From the NCBI RefSeq assembly GCF_001540865.1, contig NC_033622.1:12964797-13028796 (forward strand): a DNA stretch of 64,000 nt, read 5' to 3'. Shown in pieces: positions 1 to 13,008 of the stretch (its first letter is position 1; each line of letters opens with the position of its first letter). This stretch comes from Ananas comosus. Its lineage: Eukaryota; Streptophyta; Magnoliopsida; Poales; Bromeliaceae. Under the pieces are notes generated by a model. The model was given only the letters and a program-made list of their open reading frames with translations. It had not been told where the DNA came from and did not search any database. The position numbers and the translations under genes were made by a program.

Positions 1-28
1 AAAATAATAATTTTATATGGTATCGAAG

Positions 29-60
29 AATATATATATATATATATATATATATATTCT

Positions 61-99
<39 letters not shown>
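29..99. repeat. (TA)n followed by (GA)n microsatellite
   Basis: An uninterrupted TA run passes directly into a GA run. From here to about 598 there is AT-rich DNA with short phrases that resemble the interior of the M1/M2 MITEs described below (for example the cgatgatgga / aatcgacgatcg motif near 137-166 and the matching reversed motif near 525-560). This is therefore probably a degraded MITE copy. Confidence 0.8.
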
Positions 100-101
<2 letters not shown>

Positions 102-598
102 CAACTTGTATGATTAACCGTGTTACCAAATTTTTTTCGATGATGGAACATTCGAATCGACGATCGCTTCGATTAGCCATGATCTATGGTATTGGAAGTA
201 TTTACAAACTAAATTTTATATTTTTTTCGGCATCATTTGATTAGTGATAAAAAAAAATCTCAAAATTGAAAATTTAAATAAACGATGTGATATATTTGTA
301 AGCTTAACAGTATAGAAGAATTCAAATTCAGTAAAATTTTGATAAAAAATATTTTTACTATTTAGAGTACGATTAATATCTATGTTATGAAATTTACTTA
401 TTTTATGAGATTTTTATTTTCAACTGTTTTATTTTGAGATTATTTATTTTAAAAGATAAATAATATTGAAAAATCATAAAATTGATTAATAGATAATTGA
501 AATAGTATAGAGCATATCTTATGAAGCCGATCGTTAATTCGAATGTCTCGTAATTGAAAATAACTTGATAGTACAAAAATTCATGTATTATATATACA

Positions 599-1145
599 GA
601 GTTGAGCTAAAATGATATTAATAGCAAACGAAATATTCTTTTGCCACCCATTTATTTTTAATAATGAAGTTTTTAAATCGATGATCGGCTCCATTAATTA
701 AATATGATATATACCATTGGAATTTTTTAGAAATCAAATTTTAAATCTTTTCGACATCATTTGCTTAACGATAAAAAAGTTTCAAAATTTATAATTTTAA
801 TGATCGATATGAGTCGTTTTTTTGTTTTACGGCGTAAAAATATATAAATTAATTAAATTTTTGTTAGAAATTCTTTAAACTATTTAAAATAAAATCTATA
901 CTTTTGATCTTGATTACAAAATTCCTATCATCACTTTTTAAAGAATATTCATTTTCAACCGTTCATTTTGTGTCTACTTGATGAATAAGAGAACAAAAAA
1001 TCATGAGATTTAATTTTTAAATACTTCAAGTAGTATAGATCATATTCAATGGTACCGATCGTCGATTTAGAGGCTTCATCATAAAAAAAATAAATGGATG
1101 AAAACGGAATACGTTTGCTATCAATAGCATTTCAGCTCCTCTCTC
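599..1145. mobile_element. MITE, family M1, copy a
   Basis: The left end reads gttgagctaaaatgatat and the right end is its imperfect reverse complement near 1120-1145. The whole element folds back on itself. The flanks are TA microsatellite (590-598 and 1147-1164). The inner motif aatcgatgatcggctcc near 675 reappears inverted near 1060. No coding sequence is present. The class (non-autonomous DNA transposon) is inferred from the long terminal inverted repeats and small size. Confidence 0.7.
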
Positions 1146-1163
1146 TCTTTATATATATATATA

Positions 1164-1397
1164 TGGAGTTGAGTTAGAATAATCTCAAAAGCATCAAGGG
1201 GCGGTACTTTTGAGTTTTTAACCATTGGATAAAAGATGTAGGGTTGAGATGATGATGGTAGGTGGTGGTAGGTGATGGTAAGTGAAATAGTGTTTGATCC
1301 AAGGGGTATTTGTAATTAAGGAATACGGATCTAAGGGCTAGAAACTTAAAAGTATTAAGGGATTGGTGCTTCTAAAAGTATTCTAGCTTATGTCACT
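1164..1397. mobile_element. MITE, family M3, copy a
   Basis: An element of about 230 bp with ends related as inverted repeats: the left ggagttgagttagaata against the right aaaagtattctagctta. The internal phrase aatagtgtttgatccaagg is shared with the copy at 48849-49070, which puts both in one subfamily. Confidence 0.6.
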
Positions 1398-2999
1398 ATC
1401 TTCGAGAAAAAAGAATAATCTCTTTTGGCCCTTTATAGCGAATCATACCACCGATGAAAATGAAACGCGAGAGCCAAATTAATCCAAAAATCTCCCAAAC
1501 CCCAACCATGAGTCTCTTACAAGCCGTACACATAATTAGGTGAGACATATATGGTCCCCCGCCCAAATGGGTTTCTGGGCCTCACGGATCGCCGTCCGTC
1601 AGATCGAGATCCGGCATCCGCGGGCCCCCACCATCGATGGTCCACTGATAATCCTGTACTACCCACCTAGGTCGTACACATAGGATTATTGATGTAGATG
1701 ATATATTAATACCACTAAACAACCAATTTAGGGGAATAATTGCGGGGACCGCCACGCTAACGGCCATGTAGCATGGATGACGTTGTGAATAGCCAGCCTC
1801 CTAATTGGAATCTTGTATGAGGAAATTTTGATTAAACAATGTGATTAAAATAAGTGATTAGCGTAAAACCATGCGATTATGCTACTCATTACAGTTGTAC
1901 TTAACCTGGCACTATAGATCTCCCCTTTTTATTTAGGTAAAAATGTATAGAGAAAAGGCATGCATTCTGAAATAGCCCCTTATATTTCAATTAAAAATTT
2001 AATTGAATTTAATGATGATTTGTTAGATTTGTTTTATGGAATTAATACTCTCCAATTCAGATAACTGAAATAATTCAAATCATACGAATTGAAAGATAAA
2101 ATGTGCCAATCCAGTTAAAAATATATATATAGTTTGAAGATTTATTATATATGGGTATAAGATCGTAACGTATCACTCAACTATGGGTTGGAGTGAGCTT
2201 TCCAAGGTGGTCCAGTTAAAACTAGCTAGCTAACTTAATAAGGAACACCATATTTCTTATTTAATTACTCATTATGTAGGACTTAATATAATCAAGCTGT
2301 TTAATTTGTCCATATATGCCATGTGGGATCCACGTACTTCATATTATCCGTATCTCGATTATGCCTTTTCTTACTCGATCGACATGTAATCACTCTTTAA
2401 TTTTGATTCGCTTACTGTTTGTGGTGACTTATCATTGGTGTTCTCCCAATAGATGCAACTTTTGAGCCTTAGTTTGGTATTGTGGTCCATACGATGCTAT
2501 TAGATAAAATAGAATTTGGGTAAAAGCATATAGAGAAATGCTTTTGCATTCTTCGATGGGATCGTAGAAAATATATTATAACCGGCTCATCGCGATATGC
2601 GAAACGCAATATTACGTACGAAAACAAACAAGATATTTTTCCATCGTACTTTCTCACCGTACGTAACGCAATCTCCTTGCAATCTCAAACGAAACCTAAT
2701 TATTGTAAATGCTATTAATAGAAAAAAAATAAAAAGAATAATTGATCCGAGATGTAAATTTGTCAAAAAATAAAAAGAATAATCAATCCGAGATGTTAAT
2801 TTGTCTTTCTGCTAAGAGAAACTTAACTAAAACTAATTTTTTTAAACATAATTTCAATATAAAATTATTATATTATTTCTAAATAATTTTTTTATTATCT
2901 CATGTGAGATAATATATATAATATTGTATTATTATATATTATATACATATACAGTATATGTATATTATATATATATATATACAATACAAATATGTTATA
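1398..2999. other. Intergenic DNA, no gene seen
   Basis: A slightly more GC-rich patch at about 1540-1660 is followed by AT-rich DNA. No ORF with splice signals or recognisable protein family was found on either strand. The direct repeat of about 30 bp near 2715-2745 and 2765-2800 (aaaaataaaaagaataat followed by gatccgagatgt-like sequence) is a local duplication. Confidence 0.5.
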
Positions 3000-4274
3000 G
3001 AATAATTTCATAGAAGCCCTCTAGAAACTATTAATTTCTCAATACCCTTCCAAAATTAATAAGTATCACGAAAAATACCCTCCAAAATGTGAAAAATATC
3101 ATAATACCCATCCTCTTTGATAGTTCAAGATTCATTAAAGCCCATTTTTATCGGAAGAGTTAAATTTTTAAAATACCATTTACCCCTTTATCTCTTTTTA
3201 ATAGTAAAATACTAAATAGGTATTTCAAAATAATTTTTGTAAATCTAAAATTTGAGTATTTAATATATAAATAGTTACATTAAATTATTAATAGGATATT
3301 AATGAATAAAAAATATATAAAGAATTATATTTTAAATATTAGTAGGTTTTGATTGATTGGTTTTTTGCGTTTTGGGGTTTCGTTAGATCGGTTTAAATAT
3401 TAGACCAAAAAATATATAACTGAATTTACATACGACCGGGATTTTATTTTTTTGGATCTATAACTAAAACTATCCCTATTCGCATGGATTAAAACTGTAT
3501 GCCATTTCTAAACGAGTTTAGATAAAATTCGTATCTATATCAATCACATTCCTAATTAGTAATGAGTAATTTTGAAATAAATTATAGATTTTATTTTTTC
3601 CTATTAAAAATAAATCACATACTGTTTGTTCGATTGAAATTAAAAGAGAGTTTGGCTTCAAAACGCTAAAAATATTATTATTTTCAGTTTTTTAATACAC
3701 TTAATGCCAGATAAAATTATCGAAATAATGGTTGATTAAAAAAATTTTTAAGTTTTCAAGATTAAAGAAAGAATCGGACTAATCTAACATTATTGTTCAT
3801 TTATAATTCATATATATATTAATTTATTTGCATAAAAAAGAAAGTAGAGCCATTAGATTTGTAAAAAATCAATCAAAAAAAACTAAAAAAATTCTTTTTT
3901 TATACACTTGAAATTAGTTTTTTTTAACAATGGTAAAAAGTGTTAATGCGAAGCGGTATCAACGGAAAAAATGAAAGTTGAGGAGCCCACCCACCCCCCC
4001 TGATTTCAAAATGCATATAGTTGAGGGCGGGTCACACCATCTTTAGTAAAAGATATGTGCAGCCCGCACCAACCCCCAAACCACGGTAAGGTTAATAAGG
4101 CATCAGTTTAAATTAACCAATCTACCTGAATAAACATAGTAAAACTAACCTAACTACAGTAGGGGGTATAATGATAATTTTTTGTTGTATAAGGATATTG
4201 GTGGATATTTTAAAACTTTATAGGGCATCTATATATTTTAACTTTGGGAGGTGGTATCCCATGAAATTGCCCCA
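3000..4274. mobile_element. Possible old foldback element
   Basis: The left border (aataatttcatagaagccc at 3001) and the right border (tcccatgaaattgcccc at 4257-4273) are roughly inverted, and the internal phrases about 'acccttccaaa' and 'gggaggtgg' are complementary. The interior is AT-rich with no coding potential. The call rests only on these borders and is weak. Confidence 0.3.
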
Positions 4275-5008
4275 TATGTATATATACTAATATACATGAT
4301 ATACATGATATATGTATACATATACATGTATATATATACATTATAACACCCATGTATATATATATGTATACATGTAATTATAATACATGTAATATATTAC
4401 ATGTATAACATATTATATATACATGGTGTATATAATGTATAGTATAATACATGTATTATTAGGTATATATGTACCATATAACATGTGTATATATACATAT
4501 ATACATGTGTATATGTATATATATATGTATATATTACATAATACATGTGTCATATATATACTTATATACATGGTATATCATATACTATATATAATTCAGA
4601 TATTATGTACATATATGTACATATACATATGTATCATATATACATTATTAGTATGTCAGTATGTATATGTACATATATACATGTATAACATGTATATATA
4701 TATATATGTATCATATATACATGTATATACATGTATATACATGTATATATATATATACATAGTATTATGTACAATATGTACATATATGTGCGACATTATA
4801 TGTCACTATTATATGTACTATATATATGTACATATATATCGTACACATATATGTTACATATATTAGTAACAATATTACACATTACTGTACATAATGTGTA
4901 CATATATATGATACATATATGTATATATTATATACATAATTGTACATATATGGTGTACACATATATGTAATAGATATATTATATATATATATATATTATT
5001 ATATATAT
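4275..5008. repeat. Cryptic TA/TG/CA microsatellite block
   Basis: Over 700 bp built from tatatac, atgta and tacatg units. Long open frames exist here, but they encode only Tyr, Ile, Met, Cys and His runs created by the repeat, so none is called a gene. The alternating purine-pyrimidine order is cruciform- and Z-prone in principle. Confidence 0.85.
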
Positions 5009-5014
5009 ACTATA

Positions 5015-5528
5015 GTGGTCTGGTTTAGGTTTCTAGAAGCACGGAGCTCCATACTTTCAAGTTGTTTTCGATGTTCGACTTTCGAATCGACGATCGGCTC
5101 CATAAACTTGAGTAGCAGTATTTTGAACTATTTAGAAAATACAATTTATAATTTTCGAATTATTTGCCTAGGTGACGAAGCTGGCTCAAAATCAACGGCT
5201 GAAAAAAAAATCTTACAAAATATAATAATATGAATTAAAATTTTAGATCAAGTTATATTCTTGTTTTATATGGGTATAAAAAGAATTTGCTTATCAAACA
5301 TTTCATGGCGATTGCATAGTTATACAGCCGTTAAACTTACAAAGGCTTACCACGGCATTAATATAATTTGAGCCCCTTCATCCTAGGCAAATGAAATCGA
5401 AAATAACAAATTATTCTAAATACTTTAATACTAGATCAACTCTACGGAGCCATCGTCGATTCGAAAGTACGAACATCGGAAACAATTGGAAGTAGCGGAG
5501 GGCTCCGTATTTCAGAAAATCCACCGAT
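5015..5528. mobile_element. MITE, family M2, copy a
   Basis: Near-complete foldback. The left end carries tctagaagcacggagctcc and the motif ttcgaatcgacgatcggctc. The right end carries the inverted counterpart near 5450-5515. TA microsatellites lie on both sides (4981-5012 and 5529-5580). Confidence 0.75.
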
Positions 5529-5585
5529 ATATATAATATAAATATATATATATATTATATATTATTAATATATATATGATATATA

Positions 5586-5796
5586 GTCCGGCTAGGATAC
5601 TATCGATGCCAAGGATTTGGTCTTATCAGTTTTCCACGTTAATTTAAACCCTTGATATTTTACCGTTAGATAATATATTCAACAACGCACTCACTCACAT
5701 AAGGGCCGCCACAGTATCATAACACACATATTCTCAATTCAAAGGCTAAAAAATGAATAGCACAATAGTTTGTGCTATTGATAGTATTCCAACATA
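5586..5796. mobile_element. MITE, family M3, copy b
   Basis: A foldback of about 210 bp with the ends gtccggctaggatactat and gatagtattccaaca. It sits between TA runs directly beside the M2 copy at 5015-5528. Confidence 0.65.
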
Positions 5797-6057
5797 GTGT
5801 ATATATATAGAATTGAAGCAAGAATACTTTTTAGAAGCGGCACGAAGGGCAGGGCTTCTAATTTCTTAGTCTTTGATCTACTCGCTTAATTCATCATATC
5901 CTTTGGATGCAAATACTATTCCACCTCACCACCACTACACCACCACTCAACCGCCATCATCGTCTCCATCAGATACTTAAAAACTCAAAAACACCACCCT
6001 TGTGCTTTGGGAGTATATATTATAGTCAACTTATATATATTATATATATACCCTATA

Positions 6058-6112
6058 TAGAGAAGAGAGAGAGACAGAGAGAGAGAGAGATGGAGAGACG
6101 TGAGAGAGAGAG
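6058..6112. repeat. (GA)n microsatellite
   Basis: Interrupted GA repeat next to a TA run. Confidence 0.8.
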
Positions 6113-6231
6113 GGATGAGGCCCTGGCGGCTCTCCCTTCTTTCGACTAAACATACTGCTTCATCTAACAGCATCTCCCTGTTGCCGTCGAGTCGACCGAG
6201 CCTCCTTATGAGCATCGAGAGAAAGATGAAC

Positions 6232-6798
6232 GAGCAGGCCTGTTGAATGCTCTCAGGAGCACGGAGGCCTCCGTGCTCCGAAGCCGCGTTTCGAGAATAG
6301 ACAATTGTTTCGATTCGCACGATCCGCTCCGTTAGACTTGATCTAGCGCATTTGAAGTTTCTAGAAAATAATTTTTGCGATTTTTTGATATCATTTACCT
6401 AGTGATTGAAAGGATTCAAAATCCATAATTTTTAATGGTTGATATCTGCCATTTTCAAGTTTAACGGTGTAGAAGTATTCAAATCAGATGAAATTTTGAT
6501 ACAAAATTCTTTATACTATCTACAACAAGATCAATATTTCTGATCGAAAATTTTAGTGTTATATCACCACTTTTTATAGGATTTTTATTTTTAGCCGTTA
6601 AAAATTATTGATTTTTGAATTATTTCGACTACTAGGTAAATGATATCGAAAAATTGCAAAAATTATTTTCTAGAAACTTCAAATACGCTAGATCAAGTTT
6701 AACGGAGCCGATCGTCCATTCGGAAACTCCATCATCGAAAACGACTCAGGAGCACGGAGGCCTCCATATATGCTCATGAGAGCACAACAACCCTGCTC
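6232..6798. mobile_element. MITE, family M2, copy b
   Basis: The inverted ends are gagcaggcctgttg... and ...caacaaccctgctc. Just inside each end is the hallmark gctc(t)caggagcacggaggc module. The internal sequence matches the copy at 44768-45222 closely, with phrases such as gattgaaaggattcaaaat and tttttgatatcatttacc. Confidence 0.8.
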
Positions 6799-6812
6799 CA
6801 TATATATATATA

Positions 6813-7064
6813 GGCTTGGGCTACTATACTCTTATGAGTATAGACCTCCTTATACTCATAAATTTTTAACCGTTGATTGATGGGACGTATGGTTAGGATG
6901 ATGATGGCCCCCACTTAAAATGATAGTGGTCCCCTAGGGTTGAGTGGGTAGTTGGTTGAATAATATGATCTAACGGGTGAAAATGATCAATGGAATAGAT
7001 CTAAGGGCCGAAAACTTATGAGTATAAAGAAGTCAATACTCATAAAAGTATAGTAACCGGACTA
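6813..7064. mobile_element. MITE, family M3, copy c
   Basis: A 250 bp foldback. The left end has ctactatactcttatgag and the right end cataaaagtatagtaacc. It is flanked by TA microsatellite. The copy at 47932-48190 is the same subfamily in inverted orientation. Confidence 0.75.
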
Positions 7065-7347
7065 TGTACTATTATATATATATATATAGTATATATATAC
7101 GTATATATATTACATATATATATAGTTATATGATGTATGATTATATTATGTATGTTATAGTATATAATATATAATTATATGTATATAATATATATATGTA
7201 TATATATATACATATATATACTATTACATAACATTATATTATCATATATGTACTATACATATTACATTATATATATAATAGTTATATCATACATTATATA
7301 CAGGTATATATTACTATAAGTATACATATATATATACATAATATATA
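7065..7347. repeat. TA-rich microsatellite
   Basis: Degenerate (TA)n with gta and cat interruptions, filling the space between two MITEs. Confidence 0.8.
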
Positions 7348-7583
7348 GTCTGGCTATGATGCTTGTAAAAGCACCAAGCATTTGGTATTTGTAAATTTTT
7401 TACCGTTAGATTTGTGACTTGGTCATTTTACCCGTTAAATGCATACTATATATTCAATCAACCACCCATTCAACCGCTAGGGGGGTCCATATCATCCTAA
7501 CCATACATTCTTAATCAACGGCCGGCGAAAAATCTATAAGCACAATAAACTTGCTATTCTTAATTAAAAGCAATAGGAGCCTC
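7348..7583. mobile_element. MITE, family M3, copy d
   Basis: The left end gtctggctatgatgcttg has an eroded inverted counterpart near 7540-7580. The middle contains the family phrase accgttagatttgtgac and the inverted cggccggcgaaaaatc. Confidence 0.55.
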
Positions 7584-7640
7584 AATTTACACACATCACA
7601 CACACAACATATAGTTTATATATATATATATATATAATAG

Positions 7641-8155
7641 TGGAGCTAGAATACTATTAGTAGTAAATGAATTTCGTTGTCACCCATTTATCTTAGATGA
7701 TAGAACTTTCAAATCGACGATCGGTATCATTGAATATGATCTATATCACTTGAAGTATTTATAAATTAAATTTTAAATTTTTCGACATCATTGGCGTAAT
7801 AATTAAAAGATTTCAAAATTTGTAATTTAGTGGTAGATATAAGATGTTTTTTTGTTTAACAATATAAATTTTTCAAGCTATTTAGAAGAAGATCTATACT
7901 CTTGATTTGGATTACAAGATCTCTATCATTACTTTTTGCAGGATATTTATTTTCAACCGTTCATTTTTATTTCTACTAGATAGAAAAAAAAATAATATCA
8001 AAAAAAATATAAAATTTAATTTTTTAAATACTTTAAATAATATAGATTATTTTTAATAATGTCAATCACCGATCACCAATTTAAAATTTTCATCATCAAA
8101 AATAAATGGACAGCAACAAAACCTGTATTTGCTACGGATAGTTTTCCATCTAAAC
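7641..8155. mobile_element. MITE, family M1, copy b
   Basis: The left end tggagctagaatactatta and the right end ggatagttttccatctaaa are inverted repeats, and the shared inner motif aatcgacgatcggtatc lies near 7712. A (TA)n run precedes it. The short open frame at 8059-8271 lies across its right end and is not considered a gene. Confidence 0.7.
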
Positions 8156-8628
8156 TCATACCCCAAAAAATGGTTACGGGTTCATGTGATGTACTTGCTT
8201 GGATAGGACTACTTTATTACAAGCTCGTGTGTGAACGGTCAACACTAAGTACGTACTCTATATTAAAATAATAATAGGGAATTAAAACAAAAAAATTAAA
8301 CTTGAAATACAATAGGAAATGCAAAAAAAAAAAAAAAAAAGGCCATCGAAAAGGACTTGAGGAGAGGAAAAGTTGATTCCCAAGATATATCTCGATATCC
8401 ATGGCAGAGGGGAATCAATGAACAGTAAAAGTGGGGACAAATCCTTGATGGACCCTCTCATTGCCTTGGGGAGAAACCTAACTCGATCTCCCCCTCTCTC
8501 TCATTTTCTCACTTTAGATGCTAATTATAACCTACTAGTTCTTGTGCCTCATCATTCATATATGAACTGTTAAAAGTGCTTCAATCAACCCAAAAAAGTT
8601 TAGATTATAGGTAAAAGAAAAAAATAAA

Positions 8629-8778
8629 TTTTTTTTTAGAGATAAATAGCATGCTATTCGCTTCGTTTATTTCATTTAAAAATAAATTTAGCTGAAAATG
8701 TGAATCAACTAAAATTCGAACTTGAAACCTCGAATACCAGCCACCAAATTTTTTGTCACTTACTTCAGAGACGGTCAG
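8629..8778 (-). mobile_element. SINE, tRNA-like family, reverse copy
   Basis: Read on the minus strand, it starts with a box A-like stretch, then has a box B-like segment (ttcgaattttagttgattc), then the family body gaaataaacgaagcgaatag, and ends in a short A-rich tail. About ten copies with the same layout occur in the window. Confidence 0.65.
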
Positions 8779-9362
8779 TACCGAAAGAAAAAAGTTCTCA
8801 CATCTATTCTCATATCCACCCTGGGATTAATTAATATTCTTAATTAACTTATCCCTTTAACACGTGTGAGAGGCCCTACAAGTACATGACATGAATCTAT
8901 TGCGGTTATATAACCAAAGCAAAATGATTGAAACATGGCTAAACTAAAAATAATTGGGCTAAAAATAAGAGAAGCATGAATGCAATTCTAATATATAAAT
9001 ATTAAAAATATTACTATCTATTTTTCATATTTTTTAACACATATCAAAACAGAAAGTTTCGAGTTTGAAAATTTCTTCTTATTTTTGCAGAACATCATGA
9101 AAGTAATTGTCCTAGTTACCCAAAAAAAAAAAAAAAAATTGTTTCCTTTCTCCTTTCTTCTAGTAAGATATATATATATATACAACAAGAGCAAACGATT
9201 GAAGGAGAGCGAAAACCAAGATATATATTAGCAAAATTATGTACCGAGGTGTGAGGATATGTATGAGGCGAGAGTGGACAGAAACCTAGGGAAAGGGAGT
9301 TTCAGCCTTATATGTGACAGGTGAAGTTGCAGTGGAAAGGGAGGAAGAAGCTTAATAAGCGT

Positions 9363-9410
<48 letters not shown>

Positions 9411-10180
9411 GTTGCTCATTACTCTAACCAAGTTGATAAGCATGCATGGCACTCACATGTGAACCCTTCCCAGCCCTCATATGAACATGCCACTGTACAC
9501 GCTTGCTTACTTGGCTCTCCCTCTTTCTCTCTCAAGAACTATTACAGGACACGTTGAGGCCCTGACCCTACTCCCACTTTGTTTAGATATATAGCCTTTT
9601 CACTGTGCATCTCATCTTCATTTCTCATCTTCATTTCTCACACATCTAATTAGAATGTACCCCAAAACTTAATTAAGGGATCGAAATGCCTTTAAATCTC
9701 CTACTATGTTGTGTTCAACTACATGCATGTTATATAAATTTATGAAGACATCAATCTAAGTTGGTAACCAAAACATTTCCCTCAAGTTTTCTTTTCTTTT
9801 TTTCCCTTTTTGAGAATGATATTATGTTTCAGCTTTGTTTTTTAGAAATAAATATGAAATAAATAAATTTGAATTTAAAAGTTTAAATACTAACTAACAA
9901 ATCTTTTATCACTTGCATTTAAAATGGTCGAAATTTCTCTCTAGTTTTGGCTCTCCTTTTATCTAAGTTTGGACCGAGCTCCTGACACCAGACCAAATCA
10001 TAGCCTAATCAGAACAAAACCCAACCCTCACTCCCTTCCTACTCTCTCCACTTTTCCATGGTGTTCATATGATCATATTTACTCTTATGCCCCTCCAAAC
10101 GCATACAAACACAAAACCCCTCACCCTCAACTCACCACCCCACCCCATGTTACTTGTTCCTCTCTCTCCCCCTCCCTCCC
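8779..10180. other. Intergenic DNA upstream of the bHLH gene
   Basis: This holds a (CT)n run at about 9366-9408 and a diverged SINE-like stretch at about 9839-9935. The CT-rich tracts from 10140 onward probably belong to the core promoter and 5' leader of the bHLH gene. No gene was recognised. Confidence 0.5.
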
Positions 10181-10191
10181 CTCCTTCCCCT

Positions 10192-10232
10192 CACGTGGCA
10201 CCATCCCTTTGTTTTTGTTCCATTCTATATAA
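10192..10232 (+). promoter_or_regulatory. G-box and TATA box of the bHLH gene
   Basis: A palindromic CACGTG G-box lies at 10192-10197 and a TATATAA motif at 10226-10232, about 155 bp before the chosen ATG. The sequence between TATA and ATG is CT-rich like a plant 5' leader and contains the poly-C run with an N at 10353. The assignment is by position only. Confidence 0.5.
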
Positions 10233-10381
10233 TCTCCTTTATAAGTCCCCCCAAACCCACCTCTTCCTCTTCCTCCTCTTCTCGTTAAAAAGCTGAGTTG
10301 GGTCTCTGTGTGTTTGTTCCTATCTACAGTTCTCTCTTCCCCCCCCCCCCCCNCCCCCCCTTCTGAAGTGGGTGAGTATAT

Positions 10382-12539
10382 ATGGCTTTAGAAGCGGTGG
10401 TGTTCCCACATGGGCTCTTGGGTTACACCATGAAGGAGCTTTGCTCCATGGGGGGAGGAGGAGGAGGAGGAGGAGGATGTAGCCATGGCGAACTTGGTTG
10501 GTTTGAAGAGGAGGAGGAGAAAGGGGTGCTTTTGGGTTACTTAGAGGAGGGTGGTGGTGGTGATGAACAAAGTGGGAAAAGAAAGTGGGATGTGAATTGG
10601 GTGGACACTTCTTGCTCCTCAATGGTGGGGGTTTTTGAGGAGTGGGATAACGTGAATTCGCTGTCGCCGCCACCGGAGCCGGCTGGGGGGCGGCGGAAGA
10701 GGCGGCGCATGAAGAGTATCAAGAACAAGGAGGAGGTGGAGAACCAGCGTATGACCCACATTGCCGTCGAGCGCAACCGCCGCAAGCAGATGAACGAGTA
10801 CCTCGCCGTCCTCCGCTCCATCATGCCCCCTTCCTACGTTCAAAGGGTACAATTTCTTCACCTATCAGCTTAAGCTTTTAGAATATTGGTCCTACATACG
10901 TACGTAGGAGCGTTCCTTTTCTCTTCATCTAATTGCTCTTTTTAGTCCCTTAAATACTTGAATAAGTTATTCAGTAATAACATATATTAAAGCAGTTTCT
11001 TCTTGAGTTAGTTAATTTTAATATATTTCACTCTTTTCATAAGGGAGATGCGCCAATCATGCCCTAAAAAGTTTCTAATGAGAGTCAAGGTGACAGCTCC
11101 TTTGGTTCGTAATTTTGGCAGAGAATCTAAAATACAAACTGTTGCAGTGCCTGAAAAGCTGAACCATTTTGTCCCACGTGTTTGTATATATGCTTCGTGC
11201 CTAAACTTATTGTCGGAACTAATCAAATCTCTTTTTCATCATCTAATTATTTTTAATTACTTCGTGTGATTAAACTATAACAGGGTGATCAAGCATCTAT
11301 CATAGGGGGCGCCATAAATTTCGTGAAGGAGCTCGAACAGCTCCTCCAATCCCTCGAGGCCCAGAAGAGAAGTAACGAGCAACATTCCGAATCCGCGCCG
11401 TTCGCCGAGTTCTTCACGTTTCCCCAGTACTCGTCGTACACCGCGCGAAGCCCGAATGCCACTGCCGCGATGGTCGCGAACGAATCGGCGGCCGCGGCGG
11501 AGGAGGCGAAGGGGTCGGCGGCGGCGGCGGATATCGAAGTGACGATGGTGGAGAGCCACGCGAATTTGAAGGTGCTCGCGAAGCGGCGGCCGAAGCAGCT
11601 GCTGAAGCTGGTGGTGGGGCTGCAGAATCTGCGGCTCACCACGCTGCACCTCAACGTGACCACACTTGATCGAATGGTCCTCTACTCGTTTAGTCTCAAG
11701 GTAGTAGCAGTAGTAGTAATACTAATGAAGCTCACTTTCGTTAATCTCTTAGTTAAAAAGTAATTTCTATTTGATTGGTAATAATCGGGTAATTAATAAT
11801 AGTGGTAATACAATCACTTGAGTGTGGTGTTCATTCACGTGCACTTGCACTGAAAGAAAAGATAATAATACAGATAAATGACGTGAATTTATAGCTCTTT
11901 TGTGGGCGATCAAAATTGTGAGCTGAAGAGTCCGTTTGATGAAGCACCAAACTCATAAGATCCTCCGATCCCGTACTCACATCCTTATAGATCTCAGGCT
12001 CTCAATTTTGGCCAGGTGACCGATCGTTTCTAGCACAGTTAGCTAAGAATTTGATGGCTGGTACTCGAGGTATTAAATTCAAAATATAATTATCTCACAT
12101 TTTTAATTAAGTTTATAATTTTTAAGAAATAAACAAAGTAAATAATATGCTATTTTTTCCTCAGAAAAAAAAAAAAAAGGCCATCTAGATGCTTTCAAAC
12201 AACCTCTTAAAACCATCAAATTTGGCCATCTAGATACTTAATTTAGTGAAATGGTTTAGGTGCTAATTTTGATACCATACTATCAAAAAGATCAATCAGA
12301 TATTATATAGATCATAATTTATGAATAATATTCGCAAATTTTAAGTGCTGTTTATTAGTCATTATTTGCCATAAATGGCCATATATGTTAGTAAGGTGCT
12401 CTCTCATTGATATTTTGTGTCGACTTTTTTTGGGGTGGTGTAGGTGGAAGATGATTGCCAACTCTCCTCAGTCGACGACATCGCGGCCGCAGTTCACCAC
12501 ATTGTCGGGAAAGTTGAAGAGGAGGCGGCCATGTTGTAA
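10382..12539 (+). CDS. bHLH transcription factor, subgroup Ia (bHLH94/96-like)
   Basis: Three exons: 10382-10846, 11284-11700 and 12444-12539, all phase 0 with GT..AG introns, giving 325 aa. The N-terminus MALEAVVFP is typical of subgroup Ia. A Gly run follows at about residues 24-32, then an acidic stretch and a basic patch (RRKRRRMKS). The bHLH domain spans about 115-175. Its basic region shows the H126-E130-R134 pattern that contacts E-box DNA, and the loop SYVQR|GDQAS is split by intron 1. A C-terminal ACT-like fold follows (about 225-318), ending in the family phrase [18 protein letters not shown]. It should act in the nucleus as a dimer. The relatives SPCH, MUTE and FAMA control stomatal lineage, but this protein lacks features that would assign it to them, and the exact orthologue is not claimed. 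Intron 2 carries a SINE. Confidence 0.93.
12017..12178 (+). mobile_element. SINE copy in intron 2 of the bHLH gene
   Basis: The forward orientation runs from a box A-like start (tagcacagttagctaag) through a degraded box B and the family body to a poly(A) of about 14 at 12164-12178. It is heavily mutated, so it is an old insertion. Confidence 0.55.
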
Positions 12540-12969
12540 TTACCAAACTTATTAACTTGCTTGTAATCCATCCTAACCATAAATGCGTCGCAATCTCTCT
12601 TGGCTTTTAGTCAGCAAATGTTTGTTAATTTGTGCTTTACTTTTGCTGAGAATATGCATGGTTTGGATGCAAGTAATGTCTAAGCCTACGTGTATAACGA
12701 GTTTTTGTTCCTTTTGTTAATTAGTCTCTCTCTAAGATAATAATGAATGGGCATTCCAAAAGGGTAAAATTTCGATAAATTTATCATTGATTGGGAAAAG
12801 ATTCTGGGAAGAGGGTCTTTTTCATGTTGGTCCATTTTCAGAGTCTAAACCCTGAATGATTAAATGGTGGAAGAAACCCTGCCATGCTATGATTCATCTC
12901 TTATCATGAGGTCTTTTTACAATAATGATTAGAACAATACCCGTACAATTGAACAGGAACATATATATA

Positions 12970-13008
<39 letters not shown>

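Noticed and set aside
4423..4866. 147-codon open frame on the plus strand
   Set aside because: It is a translation of the TA/TG/CA microsatellite (only Tyr, Ile, Met, Val, Cys and His patterns), with no gene signals.
8059..8573. Two short plus-strand open frames (70 and 66 codons)
   Set aside because: The first overlaps a MITE end. The second has no family or promoter support.
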